NCBI GenBank assembly: GCA_001632425.1
Contig: KV425565.1
Span: forward strand, 200,016-264,015
DNA: 64,000 nt
Direction: 5' to 3'
Origin: Neolentinus lepideus HHB14362 ss-1
Lineage: Eukaryota; Basidiomycota; Agaricomycetes; Gloeophyllales; Gloeophyllaceae
Shown: positions 50,679 to 62,147 of the stretch, one piece after another
How the letters are laid out: the number at the start of each line of letters is the position of its first letter
How positions within the stretch are numbered: the stretch's first letter is position 1
Notes under the pieces: model-generated
Seen by the model: only the letters and a program-made list of their open reading frames with translations
Told to the model about the DNA's origin: nothing
The model's database searches: none
Program-made: the position numbers and the translations under genes

Positions 50679-52799
50679 CTACCACTTAACGGCTAAACCA
50701 ATAATCTCACTCTCGACAGCCCGATAACTAGTCCGGAAATACTCCCTCCTTAGGCGCTCCGCCTCTGGATCCATACTAACCATCCAGTCACGCGGCTCAC
50801 CGTCTGCAGGGCGACACATCTCGACCAGGATCTTCACAGCAAGCTGGTTTGCCCGCGCACGCTTCTCTGCATCGCGCATCTTCGGCACAGGCGAACTAGG
50901 ACGAGATGGAGGAGGTGTAGGGAACCCGCCCCAATACGCCTCCTCTACCTTCTTCGTCCATGCCTTGCTCCCCCACCTCGCCTGAATCGCCTCACCGGCG
51001 CGCCCCGCTGAGCTTTCCATACCCGCATCCCTTACCTCTCCATTCAGCTCCATCTGCGCCCCCTCGCCTTCCTGGTCTCGCTGGAACCCTTCCTCGTCGA
51101 TCGACGGGGGCTTCAGCTGCCCGCCACCGTTCACACAGCCGCCCGGGCAGGCCATGACCTCGACATAGTCGAATGTCTTCTCTTGCTCCATGATTCGCTT
51201 GGGACCCACCTCACCATTCGCTTCCTTGTCCGTCTTACCGCCAATTTCTCGCCCGCCTATGCGCCGCACGCCTCCTCTAGCTCTCGCAGAGCCCGCTAAC
51301 CGGCCTGCAGCTCCACGCCCAACGCGGACACCACCTTCACGGCCTACACGCCGTACAACGTTCTGCAGATTGCGAAAGCCGTAGCACGTAGCGCCTTTGA
51401 ATATGGGTTGAGAGGAAGGGTCCATCAGTGTATACGTCGTGTGGTCGGCACGGAGGGTCGACGTCGACAGTGTGAGGGCAGGGTTTTGTTTGGCTGCTAC
51501 GGCATTGCCGTCTTGTGCCGAAACAGAATTGTTACTCGCAGATAAGGAATCAATGATACTGTGCAAATAGCTCCCTGAACTTGAGCCAGTGTGCTGGATT
51601 AGATCTGGGATGCCTTCCTCCCATGCATACTCGTCGGTCTCGCCAGGGACGGGCTGACAGAGGTCCCAGCCCTTCGCCTTAAGTAAGAGCTCGAACTCGC
51701 CAGTAGTGATAACACAGTCCACGTCCCGTGTCTGGTATTGTTCGTTGTAGAAATCTGACCGCGACGCCTCAAGCTTCTTGTCGTAACATGGCATCATGGG
51801 GACATGGTATATCTGGTTAGGCCTATTCAATGGACCCAGTCAGTCAGCCCGACAAGTTCATTTGAAAGAGTGTCCGTCACACGCACGATTTACCCCATTT
51901 TGCGCCGAGCCAATATTTCACGAGCGTACCCATAACTTGCTGTGGACTCTTGGTTCGGGCGATGAACGGTAACATTTCTGCATGCGTCTTCTCAGCATAA
52001 CAGATCCAACCTGGGCAAGCGCTTGCGAGCATGGGCAGACGGCCAATATCATCTCCTCCACTCGTCGATTCGCCTGAACGGGACGAACTCGCATGAACTT
52101 TCCGCTCATGGAACTCCCGGACGTGCTCCAGCAGAGCAATATGCCGAGCGAAGGTCGTATCCCAGACGTGGTCGAAACCAAGTATTTCCTTAGCAAACTT
52201 CCTTATTCGAGCTAGGACCTGATGAAGGGACGGGGGCTGGGACGAGGAAGAGGACAGAGATGCGGCTAGTGAGGCAAGACTTTGCGGGGCAATCGACAGG
52301 ACAGTAATCTTATGTTCGGGATCTGAGAGGGGCGGATTCGAGGATAGGAAGTTCAAGACTTCCGTATGTGACTGGAGGGTGACCAGGATAGACTCGGCGG
52401 AGGTTATGCATCCGCTACACGCAAGACAGTCATTCAAACTTATTTGCGCTGGTTCAAGCTTTTTCGCAGAAGTGCTTGGAGTGTTTTCACTCGATACCTC
52501 ATAATATGATCCCGACGAATCTATTCGGATCGCCGTCTAACGGAGGATACTAATGAATCATGCAGACGCAAGTGGAGAGGTACTTCTGAACTCACTGACG
52601 CCGCTCCTGGTTCCTTCTCTACTTTGCTAATCGGATTGAGCTGCTCAACGGGCTTGATGCATGCTTGTGAGGGCGTAATATAGTCGTTCAGGTCTGTTAA
52701 CGTCTACCGTCAGTTGGACGATGCATGATTGCAGGAATCAGTGCCCCGTTCTGCATAATAGTATTAGAATCGACGTACGAGAGCGCCAGAGAAAGTCAT
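50679..52799 (-). CDS. NAR1: Cytosolic Fe-S assembly factor NAR1
   Basis: Iron-only-hydrogenase-like protein of the cytosolic Fe-S assembly pathway (CIA), linking early cluster synthesis to the targeting complex; about 645 residues. Exon 1 is only 21 nt (52779-52799, MTFSGAL), followed by TLTDLNDYITPSQACIKPVE. The N-terminal cluster cysteines are SQACIKP and NDCLACSGC; the H-cluster-like set includes SACPGWICYAEK, VPMMPCYDKK and MACPGGCVNGGG. A Gly/Arg-rich insert (about 51250-51380) is larger than in yeast. The C-terminus ends in Trp (LAVKW), a conserved end residue in this family. Exon joins at 51.83-51.88 kb (GKS to PNQIYH) and near 52.53-52.59 kb keep the frame. Divergent from the gene at 53393. 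Confidence 0.93.
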
Positions 52800-53392
52800 G
52801 GTTGAGGACGGACCTTTGCTATCGCGCGAAATGCAGCAATATCTCGACTTTTACTAGCTATTTAGTCAGGCAAATGGCCGGAGGGCTTTTTGAAGACGCG
52901 CACCGAAAAAGCCGATGGGTGACTCAAGATCACGTCACGGTCACTGTAGATTGCTGCAAGTCTTGCCGGCAATTCCGCAAAAATGCTTCTAGTATTGACT
53001 GCGATGGACACTCCGCTCTAGTACCTTTAATACTGTCACAAGGTCTCAGTATCGCTGCCTACTTCGTCTCGTTTTACTCCTCCGGACGGGGCTGCAGAGC
53101 ATATGCCATGTCTCCGATTCTTGAATCAAACCATCGATGGACAAACGAGCTAGTCACGATTGAAACCCGCTCGGTGAACCCAGCGGTCCGAAACGGAAGC
53201 GGCGTATTACAGAAGCCTGCTTGTATACTCCCGTTCCGTTTGGGACCGCTTCAGTGCAGTATAAAACGACTCCTGCGTCTCCTATCCAGGGATACCGACT
53301 TTGCCTCTTGATTGCCACCTCTACATCTCAAGACAGATATCATTTTACTGACACCAGGGTGTCTCGCATTCACCTTCAACTTAACCTCGAAC
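52800..53392. promoter_or_regulatory. Divergent promoter region
   Basis: This spacer lies between NAR1 (minus) and the PY-motif gene (plus). It carries GATCACGTCACGGTCAC near 52930, with ACGTCA resembling a CRE core, and a TATA box at 53260. The open frame across 52721-53311 has no recognisable domain. Confidence 0.4.
53260..53266 (+). promoter_or_regulatory. TATA box
   Basis: TATAAAA in the context GTGCAGTATAAAAC, 127 bp upstream of the start codon of the next plus-strand gene, and matching the string at 43052-43063. Confidence 0.5.
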
Positions 53393-55081
53393 ATGACTAT
53401 CCAAGGCGTATTCGCTATTATGGGAAGGGGCCACGGTGCTAGTACACCGAAAACGCCTCCTACTCCGCATTCCACTCCTTGCGCAGTACGTGTAAACTAC
53501 TGATTTATTACTCGAGAGTTCCTAAACTCGGATTATCTAGAATAATGTTCCGGAGCCTACACGCATGGTAGATCCTGTTGTAGGTCAATTCCCTGCATGG
53601 GTATCAGGCCGATTCTCACACACCACTTCTGCACAGTTGCTTCAGAACTTCCTGGCGGAGACGCACCAGGTCGAGGGATGCACATGCGATATCTGTGCTA
53701 TGCGAGACGAGCAGGCAAGCTCTAGTCCTCGCTTGGTTCTCATCACGCCTAACTATCTCTTGTTACGACACCTTCGATTCAGGCTCGACTCCTAGTAAAT
53801 ACCACCGAAGATGCATATACCACTAATGTCACCAATACCCATCTTACTAACGATACCCGTCCTCGCGATATCCGAACCAGTGCCGAGGTTGGTCCAAGGC
53901 GTGTTACCTCCCCTGGCGGTAACTCGAGCATGCCGGACTTGTCTACGATTCGTGAAGAGCCTGCCGCCACTTCTGCAGCTGGTCCATCTCCCCAAGTACA
54001 GAATGTGACCGACGTCCTCCATTTCCTCAGCCCGGAAGGGCCCCGCTCACGGTCGCTCTCTGGTTCTCGATCGCGGACTGACGCTGACTACCAAGACTCT
54101 CGGTCGCACAGGTTAGGTCTGGGAATCCTACGGTGTCGGAGGGAGCCACGGAATAGGTCTGATCTTTCTGCTGCGCTGAACGAAATCCCCGGGTCCTCTT
54201 CCTGTCAGCCAGCACGGCATGTCGACATCATCCCCACTCTTCTTGTGTCCGAACCGACTATCGTATCGCTCAACAGCCCCCCTCTCGCGTCCCCGGCGAG
54301 CCTTGAAGGCCACCATATCCACAGCCCGGATCCGCAGGCATACGTGCACCAGGGCAGGCGGCACCCCAACTTCAACGACACCAGTCATGCCGCCCCTAGT
54401 CCATCTCAGAGCTGCGACTTCCCAATGCTGTCTCCCTGCCCCCGTCAGGAACGACTCAACCAAGACGGTCAACCGCGCTACACCAACTCCTTACGCGTTC
54501 CCAACCAACACCGCCAGCTGCCGAACCCTCGCGCCTATGGCCAACGCATTGAGCAGCCTCTGCCCCCGGTCCCAATGGACCTAGACAACCTCCCGCTGGC
54601 AACACCTCCCCAGTACACTCGCCGCGACTACCGGCGCGCGCCCCTTTACCTTCGGCGGAACATGGACGCCTACTTCAGCATCGACACCGCTGCCATCGAG
54701 GAGGAGCTCCCTGCATACTCTACGCACGACCCGCTGCTCGTGCAGGCTCTGCGCGGGCGGCGCCATCGCGAGCGCCCGTACATCGAGGGCTTCCAGGAGG
54801 CAGAGCTCGCGCGTCATCACGACGACCACGATCGCGGTCGCGCGGGCCCCAACTCGAACGCGAATGGAGAGTCGGGTCGCGAGGGTGGCCAGCAAGGCCT
54901 CGGAAGATTCATGACGTCCTTGATGCGGTCTACGGTGAGGTTCTGCTCGTTCATGGATCCAATGAGGCATACTGCTCCTGTCGAGAGAGGCTATGGGACG
55001 CGGAATAGTGATAGAGTTCCGATGGAGGTGTTAAGGAGGGAATTGGCAAGGCAGGAAGCGATGCAAAATGGCTTACCGTAG
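53393..55081 (+). CDS. Unknown Ser/Pro/Arg-rich protein with PY motifs
   Basis: Protein of about 530 residues in three exons. Exon 1 encodes MTIQGVFAIMGRGHGAS with a TPPTP stretch. Exon 2 contains PAWVSGRFSHTTSAQLLQ and a Cys cluster, CTCDIC. Exon 3 begins ARLLVNTTEDAYTTN and runs to GLP at 55081. Introns are about 53486-53542 and 53744-53790; both keep the frame. The long last exon is low complexity with many Ser, Pro and Arg. It carries ATPPQYTRRD (a PPxY motif) and ELPAYST (LPxY), ligands for WW domains such as those of Rsp5/Nedd4. The C-terminal end is basic and helical (MEVLRRELARQEAMQ). No transmembrane helix. A role as an ubiquitin-ligase adaptor is possible but only inferred. Confidence 0.7.
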
Positions 55082-55280
55082 CGGTGTCAGATGTTTACGA
55101 TACCTCTCGACCTTGTATCTTATACCAAGAATCGAGGAATCATCACATTACCCTGGGCGTATATAAAGTATCGAGAACGGAATTGTGGATACAACAAGAG
55201 TCCAACACCAATCATTACAACTACAAGATAGTCCAAATACTTTTAGCATTTTAACAAGAATAGGAGCATCTGTACTGTAT
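55082..55280. other. Convergent spacer
   Basis: Spacer between the stops of the PY-motif gene and ferrochelatase. Nothing else is seen. Confidence 0.4.
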
Positions 55281-56713
55281 TCAGCCACCAGCTCTGGCGA
55301 ACCACGTCTTCTGCTGTGCACACGTAACGTTCGTGCAGCCAGGGCAACGAAGTCCCATTTGCAACGATGTAGGCCCAATCTGGCCCGATGCGTACTTCTT
55401 AAGATGGTCAGCAGCGATATCCGCCAGTGCACGGATGAACACCGGGGAGTCGTTCAGAGACTCGGCCCGAGTAACTTCCATGCCATGCTAGGAATCTTCA
55501 GTACTTATTAGTAATGAATAGAGGAGGCGGAAACGCACCTCTCTCGCTTCCTTAGCGTACTCTAGATCTAACTCATACAGGGTCTCGATATGATCGCTCG
55601 TGAAAGCAATCGGGATGAGAATAGCCCTCTTTCTGCCCAGTCTTGCCAAGCCTTTCAGCGCGTCGCCAGTTTGCATACCCATCCACGCTGAGGGCCCCAC
55701 TTGACTTTGCCAGACCAGACGGTAAGGATTCGAGTGCCCAAGACGTTCCATCACGGCGTTGACAGACGACGAAACTTCAAGGACATATGGATCACCACGA
55801 TTGACGGCGGACATTGGCAGGGAGTGGGCGGAGAAGAGGAGAACAACAGATGACCGGACGTTTTCGGGGAATTTCTGCAGCGCACGTTCGATGTTTTGAG
55901 CGACGGCCTACAAGTAAAGTCAGTTGAGGTTGATTATAGGATAAAGACATTCAGCGTACCTCGATGAATCCAGGATGCGTTCCCCACCGGTCGATTACGC
56001 TCCATTCCACTTCTTCTCCGATCTCGCCAGTTCTCCCCTTCCTGTACAGCTCGTTTAAACTACTTCCCGTCGTGCTACAGCTGTACTGCGGATATTGCGT
56101 GAACGCGACTGCCCTTTTCACCCCGTCCGCCTTCATCTCCCTCGCCATCTCATCCGTCAAAGGCTTTGCGTACCGGAACGCGACGTAGTATTTGTGCGGC
56201 GCCGTCTCTGGACTGAGCTCATCTAGCAGCGAAGCCATTCCCTCAGCCTGCATCTTGGTGTAGCGCAGGATGGGCGAGCCGCCGCCAATGGCAGCATATT
56301 GCTTTTCAATTTGCGGAGTGCGACGTTTGGCGATGAGGGGTGCAAGGTACTTTTGGAAGGGGAGAGGGATGAGATCGCCATCCAGGAAGAGATTTTTGAG
56401 GAAGTCGTGAGTTTCGGCAACCTGCGCCCATTCAATTCAGATCACTGTAGCATGGCAAACACGCGTGTACGCACCGTCGAAGGGCCGCCCATGTTTAACA
56501 TGACAATAGCTATCCAACGGACTTCAGTTTATTATCCAGAAATCCGAGAGAAATTCCATGGCACCTGTCGGACTAGAGTCATGTCAGCACGTACTCCAAG
56601 GCCATTTCGACGAAGTATCCTCACCTCTTTCCATTGCGCGGTGCGGCCTGCACAGTCGCGTATGACCGTGCCAAAGCACGAGTGAGTGCGCTAGTCCTGG
56701 CCACGGGAAACAT
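55281..56713 (-). CDS. HEM15: Ferrochelatase, mitochondrial
   Basis: Inserts Fe2+ into protoporphyrin IX, the last step of haem synthesis, in mitochondria. About 390 residues. The start [20 protein letters not shown] is a typical presequence. An 8-nt exon (56565-56572) supplies the codons between NGK and AIV in [16 protein letters not shown], the conserved family start. Further landmarks: [102 protein letters not shown]. The active-site His and Glu (SDHIETLYE) are present. The cysteines CPGCTNVTC (Cx2Cx4C) plus the one in QYSC match the four ligands of the [2Fe-2S] cluster of animal and fission-yeast enzymes; budding yeast lacks it. The gene ends KTWFARAGG. Confidence 0.95.
56565..56572 (-). 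other. HEM15: 8-nt micro-exon of ferrochelatase
   Basis: Reading on the minus strand, TCCGACAG is flanked by a 52-nt intron (56573-56624) and a 55-nt intron (56510-56564). Exon 1 has 89 nt, so 89 + 8 leaves one base, which the next exon (CT ATT GTC ATG) completes. Only this join gives the conserved [12 protein letters not shown]. Confidence 0.8.
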
Positions 56714-57539
56714 GGCGGGGGAGGAAAAGTAGAGAGCTTACATGATTGTCAGCGTCGCCTCCGGATGCGTCGTCAGCTTTCGTGGTGCCCATATTCCGGT
56801 CCACCGTTCGGCCTAATGAGACGTTTGGTCTCACAGATTTAGACGCCGTGAGAGCATTTATGGACGGCCGCGGTCCGCTTAGTCCACAGTGGACCCATGC
56901 GAGACCTCTCAGCCGGGCTTTTGTGACAGGCGACGGACCATATATATGCATGGTTGCACTCGCGAGTCGCTGGCTTTATATGTTGCAAAAGTGGAGAACG
57001 GCATATGTCAACATCTTGCATTCGGCGGAATAGTCTAGATAGACCATAGGTGCTTACTATTTGAATATATCCTTATAATACATATGTTCTAACTGAACAT
57101 TCTTAAACTTCTTCTTTGACTGTGTCTCGGGCGCTTAAGACAACACAACACCAGACGTACCAGACGTACTCCAAGTATTTCTCTACGTAAGACTTTTGAC
57201 CGACGCGTGTGCCATGCAAAGGTCACAGAGTTCCGCGTACATATAGGCAATTCTCGGTTCCCCCTCTTTGCCTCAGTCGCTGTGTCGTACACGGCTGAGA
57301 TCATCGCTATAAAGTTTCTACGAAGACGATTAATACAATGCTACTGTAATAAAAAAAACAGCATGTAAACGAGCTTGGCGAGCGTTACTGCCGCTGTATG
57401 CAACGAACCATATACTTATATCAGAGACGATACACAAGGTTCTCCTAGGTCTATCAGTCATGAGTTCGGATGAGAGGAAATAATAATGTACAGCTGTCAC
57501 GTTTCAGGCAAATAAATAATAATTCAGCTTGTATGGCGT
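56714..57539. other. Intergenic region
   Basis: This region holds the ferrochelatase promoter and the 3' flank of the single-pass membrane protein gene. A frame at 56746-57033 on the plus strand overlaps the promoter and has no family features. An A-run sits at 57350-57357. Confidence 0.45.
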
Positions 57540-58877
57540 TCAAACGCCAATGGCCCCTCGCAAGGGTGATCTAACCGGTACATGCGGGGCTGGTGCATCA
57601 GGATGAGCCTGTAACGTTGAACAGACACGAAGCGGCGATGCCGTCGTTTCTTGCCGATCAAGAAGGACTGAATTGTTGCGGGGCACTATCACCAAGGGTA
57701 GAATAGGTGGTAGCGACGTCTGCCACGGCGTGATGGTCGATTGTGTTGAGTCGAAGGAAGTAGGAGATGGGACGGAGGATGGAGGTGTGAATAAGCTCTT
57801 CATGGAGTTACCCGTCGTGACAAAAGACATATCGCGCCGCGCAGAAAATGTGCTGGGCTGATTGGGAACGTCGTAGGGAGTATGCGGGTTGGGAAATTCG
57901 GAAGAATTTCCTACACTTCCCTGGACGTGAAGGGGTGTTGCAGCAATGACTGGGATATTCAAGTCCATGGAAAGAGAGGGCAAATGACTGCTCGATGATG
58001 CCGCATCTGGAATTGGAGGAAGCTTGCGAACCTGTGCGCTGAGGCGACGGTTCGCTGGCTGCTGAGACTTGCCTGGTAAAAGAATTGGAGGCAACAGTCT
58101 CAGACCGTTAGTGGGGGTTTCTATGGTAGGTACCCCCGATGCTGCGTCTGGTATGGGCAGTGAAGTCATCCAAGGAGGTGCAGATGCACGGGCGGACTGG
58201 AGAGTCGATTGGCGCAGGATACGATCGTGGTCTGGCAAAGGCGCTGATGCAGCTGAGTAAACGCTCGATGAGGTGGAGGAACTCGAACGACTCAGTGCCG
58301 CTATGTTAGACTTGAATCGCATAAGAGGCGACATGGTATTCGTGCGTTTGGGCACTGAAGGGGTGAATTTGTCATTCAACCTGTTATTCGACGGCGCAGT
58401 CCTCCAGGTGGGTGATAGGGGAGGGGAAGACGAGTCTCGATCTCGCAGCAAAGGCGAGCGCTGAAGTGATGACAGACCTTCAAAGTGATTCGACGGACTG
58501 GTGGGAGATGGCAAAGGTGGATCGGGCATAATCTTCGACATTCCCGGTGGAAGCTCGAAACTGCTCTTGGACTCCAGGCTTATACGCCGCACAGCTTTAG
58601 GAATTTTCTTCTGCGTCTGCGCCCTCCGCCAATGCGGCCAAATGAAGAACCATACTAGAAGAAGGACAAAGACGAAAGCAACGATTCCGCACACTATCCC
58701 CGCAATTACAGGAGAACCTAATGTGGTGTTCCGTTTCGATAATGTCTGATTGAATGTTTAGGCCATCGAACCCGGTTCCATATATAACTGAGTGACACTC
58801 ACAGGAACCTGAGACGGCGCCATGCTCGCTGGAATATACGAAAGCGCACCAGAGTGGCCACCGTGACGAACGACCTT
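57540..58877 (-). CDS. Single-pass membrane protein with long Ser/Pro-rich tail (5' end unresolved)
   Basis: Unknown protein. A short segment (58803-58877, KVVRHGGHSGALSYIPAS to QVP) joins over a 57-nt intron (58746-58802) to TLSKRNTTLGSPVIAG, then a strong transmembrane helix (GIVCGIVAFVFVLLLVWFFI) and a basic stop-transfer stretch (WPHWRRAQTQKK). The remaining 350 residues are Ser/Pro/Thr-rich and cytosolic, with repeated motifs such as LPPIPDAASS and LPIPDAASG. The shape (small outside part, one helix, long low-complexity tail) is that of SKG6/AXL2-like fungal membrane proteins. The exons before 58877 are unclear: the open frames up to 59296 do not join cleanly, so the ectodomain and signal peptide are missing from my model. 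Confidence 0.6.
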
Positions 58878-59299
58878 CTACGACCGCAGTGTCGAAAAGA
58901 ATGAAGGGGGTTGACAACTTCCACACCGCAAAAACTGAAATACATTGCAGTAGTCCACCCGCAGGAGCCACCATCAAGTCCTCCTTAACCGGCGGGACCA
59001 TAACGCGATGCAACATGATCGTACAGCCTCCACCGCTCACACATCTCGCTGCGGTGAGTGGCAGTTAAAGTGGCTGTGGTGGGAGCGTTGATGGCGCTTC
59101 GGATCAATATTGCCATCACGCGCACGCGCCGCCGCTTTCCTTTCGGAGAGAATTTGCCGTTGATGCGTATGAACAGGAGCGCGTCGAGAATCATTAGTTC
59201 AGAGGGTTCTGATTGATACTTACAGCATATAACACAGACGAGCTCATGTACGTGCCCTTGGTTCGAATGTGAGCCCGAGACTATGAAAGAAGCCATAGG

Positions 59300-59848
59300 A
59301 TGTCCGAATCTCCGGAAGATTCTGCGTTCTCAAATCCTCAACCTAGCTGCAGGGAAGATGGTGTCCGCAGCCTCTACGGCCACTCACATATACAGCCGAC
59401 GGTTTCGCCCACGTATCTCTCGTCATTGCGTTCGAGTTGTGCTCAAGCCTCTGAGTCCATCAGTAAACGATGCACGGTTTGGGTACTTCAAAGCTTGGAA
59501 TCGATCGGTAGCGGCCACGTTGCTCTGGATATCCATCACAGCAGCAAAGAGCTCGCATCTACTGGGTAAATCCTCTCTAGCGGCCAGTGAACTGCTAGTC
59601 GCTGTCTCCCCAGCTCGTCTTCTTCCACGGAAGCTTTCTCGTGCTGCGCGAATCGCAGAGACGATGACATGGTAAAGCTCCTTCACGGTGGCTTTCCATT
59701 TATATATCAGGCTCTATGCGCAATTACTGATCTTAGTTTCAGGTGTGGCTTGTGGCTTGCGCTGCATAAGAGCCTACGGCCCCACGGTCTACCTCGATAT
59801 TCAGATTCTCCGCAGTCCATCCCTTCAGAGCCCAGGAGGCCTAGATGA
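59300..59848 (+). CDS. Small unknown protein, two exons, about 166 aa
   Basis: Exon 1 (59300-59565) starts MSESPEDSAFSNPQPS and ends SSKELAST; a GTAAAT intron (59566-59613, 48 nt) leads to exon 2 (59614-59848), SSSSTEAFSCCANRRDDD then MVKLLHGGFPFIYQ and a Ser/Pro/Arg-rich end, PSEPRRPR. The two exons total 501 nt, exactly 167 codons, and the join avoids the stop that the unspliced frame meets. No domain recognised. The start lies only a few bases from the open frame running leftward into the membrane-protein gene, so the two promoters would overlap. Reality of the gene depends on this splice. Confidence 0.45.
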
Positions 59849-60454
59849 GATGCCACTCCCGAAAATTCCTGGTAGATTCGGGTCCGTTGACCTCCTGTCG
59901 ATACCCAGGCTCTAATTCCATTGCTCATCCAATGAAAATGCTCTCACAGGTGATAGAAGTTCACGCTAGTATTGACAGGTGTGCAACTCACACCTCGCAC
60001 CATGATTCGACACCGCGCGGCTCCAATAGGACCTGAGCCTACATACAACAACATACTTAGATTGGATCTGCAGAAGCACCCACCTTCTACGTTCTTTGGC
60101 GATTCGATCTTCGAAGTTGTGTCTGGAGCTCGTCCCTAAAAAGTCTATAGATCTCAAGAAGAACCTATTCCCATGCGAAGTGCATGGAACCTGAGCTTAT
60201 CCTCAGCCCGTGTGAAGCTTCTACGCACAACATATCCGGAGGGACCATGTGATACCATGTTCCGTTCGTCCCTTTTTCTGATAACCACAGGATATATCGC
60301 CGGGGAACAAGAACGTGGAATCCGTGTGGACCCAAGTCAAAGTTAGCATGAGATCACACGAATGTATTACTCCAGGTCGTAATCAAAGCTTGTACGATTA
60401 CAATGACAGCGCTGTCATGAATGATAGTTCGACCTAGTCCGCAAAAGTATCGAG
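59849..60454. other. Convergent intergenic region
   Basis: Spacer between the small unknown gene and the stop of the PL14-like gene. No supported gene. Confidence 0.4.
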
Positions 60455-61800
60455 TCAGAGCAACCCAAACGTAGAGAGTACAACCGTGACAGAGATCAAG
60501 CATAATGAAATCGATTGCAACGATGAATCCAAACCCGTGAGCCTCGCCGCGGCATTGACTTTCGAACCGGTTGAGTTGGATGGCGAGGAGCTGCCCCAAA
60601 GACGGAAGTTTCGGAGATACGTGTGGGCGGTGTTGGGCGTTGCCCATGACGGGTCGTTTCCTATTGATGTCATGTCTGAGCCACGGCGGACGTCAGTCCC
60701 TAGAAAGTCAACATACCTCCAAAGAATGTCCTGCAGTGTTGCGAATGTTACGTCGACATATGAGATCCGCATGATGACCGGGTCACTCACGATAAATACA
60801 AGCCCCCAGCGGTGACTACATCACTACTCCGCAACTGGAGATTCTGCTGAGAAATAGCGTGGACATCGTTGTAGCTGCACGCATGTGGGGTTAGTTCAAC
60901 GGATGATGTTACGAAACAGAGTCCTGATACTCACTACAGCGACACAAAACCATTTGCTACGTTCACTGGATTATTCAACTGGACAATGAGGGTGATCCTA
61001 TTCCATCTATACTCCGAGAATTAATCCAGCACCATATGCTCACATGCGCCACTCACTGTCCACTGGCAAAGCTGAATTCTCCACGGCCTATACTTGTACC
61101 AAAATCAGAGTTGCAAATGATATTGCTATCCTTGCATATGCCGTTGCTGGTCGGGATATATGCATAGACTGTGAGCATTTAGTGTCCAAGTAACAGTGAT
61201 CGTCATCACTGCGAACTCACTTTCGCCCTCGCCTTGCTTCCTCCACATAAGCCTCGTGCTGAAGCAATCGGAGCCATCCGTGACGTTACTGCCTCCAGAA
61301 CACCCGTCGGGATTAGGTCCACCTCTGAGTCCAGGGAGCTTGCCGCCTTGAACCCAGTCGAAGCCAGAATCGAAAGCTATCTCATACGACACCATCATGG
61401 AAAGGAGGGAGGAATCCGAAGTGTTCCACAGAGAGTACAGTTGAGCTCCTCCCGTATCATGAGAGTAGCTCCCGTTCGGATAGGTAATCTGCAGCACTGG
61501 TCCCGACGCCTTGGGATTGCTGGAAGCTCCGGGAGTCGCGTCATTTGGGAAGGGATCGTTTACAAAGTCCAAGTCGGGTGCACCATCCTGAATTCGGCCC
61601 CTGCTCAGTCCCCAGTTGGACACGATGAATGACTGGGTATCGGAATTGCTCTGAGTGGCCGAGGGGAATGGCATGCTCGTGCTTGTGGTCATTGAATATT
61701 GTGATGCGAGCGTGTCTGCAGCCACCAGTTGAGCGCTGGCAGCCTCTAACACTGCCAAAGCATAGCAGAGAGCCGGGATAAACAGTCCTTTGCGGGTCAT
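60455..61800 (-). CDS. Secreted, probably GPI-anchored PL14-like polysaccharide lyase
   Basis: Extracellular enzyme of about 345 residues with the polysaccharide lyase 14 fold, which cleaves glucuronan- or alginate-type polymers. A signal peptide is clear (MTRKGLFIPALCYALAV, cleavage after ASA). Family landmarks: FIVSNWGLSRGRIQDGAPDL, VLQITYPNGSYSHDTGGAQL, SYEIAFDSGFDWVQGGKLPG, CFSTRLMWRKQGEGE, YAYIPTSNGICKDSNIICNS, WNRITLIVQLNNP, STFFGGNDPSW and HTYLRNFRLWGSSSPSN. A final hydrophobic end after a Ser-rich spacer (LCLISVTVVLSTFGLL) fits a GPI signal. At least five short introns join these in frame. Substrate not determinable; fungal members may act on the cell's own glucuronan or on algal or plant polymers. 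Confidence 0.85.
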
Positions 61801-62147
61801 TACGAGTGGTTGGGAAGGAGTAGCAGTGGGGATTTAGACCAGCTGGACAGTAGTCACCCGCCACTGAGCTCGCCTTGGGCTCAGTTGCAGTTAATGCAGT
61901 CGTTGGGAAGCCAGCATCCACTTCAAGTGTTCATGTAAAGGTAAGGAGAAAAGGAAGGTCTATATTTTGTCCGGGGAGATAATGTTGAATTGGTTGGCAA
62001 GGGCGCTTAGTAGCTAGCCAGCCGTGTCAATATTGTAGTCGCGTGGCTGAATCCTGCACCGTTACTTCGTTCACAGCCTGCTACTGGCGACATTCACCAG
62101 GTCTTGGGCAGCTATTTGGAACTCTTTACATAAATGAATGCCAACAT
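61801..62147. promoter_or_regulatory. Divergent promoter region
   Basis: This 347-bp spacer lies between the PL14-like gene (minus) and the transporter gene (plus). No known site stands out. Confidence 0.4.

Noticed and set aside
56746..57033. Plus-strand 95-residue frame upstream of ferrochelatase
   Set aside because: No domain, no splice partners, and it lies in the promoter of the minus-strand gene.
59423..59686. Minus-strand 87-residue frame opposite the small unknown gene
   Set aside because: It is the antisense shadow; the plus strand offers a splice that keeps 167 codons open.
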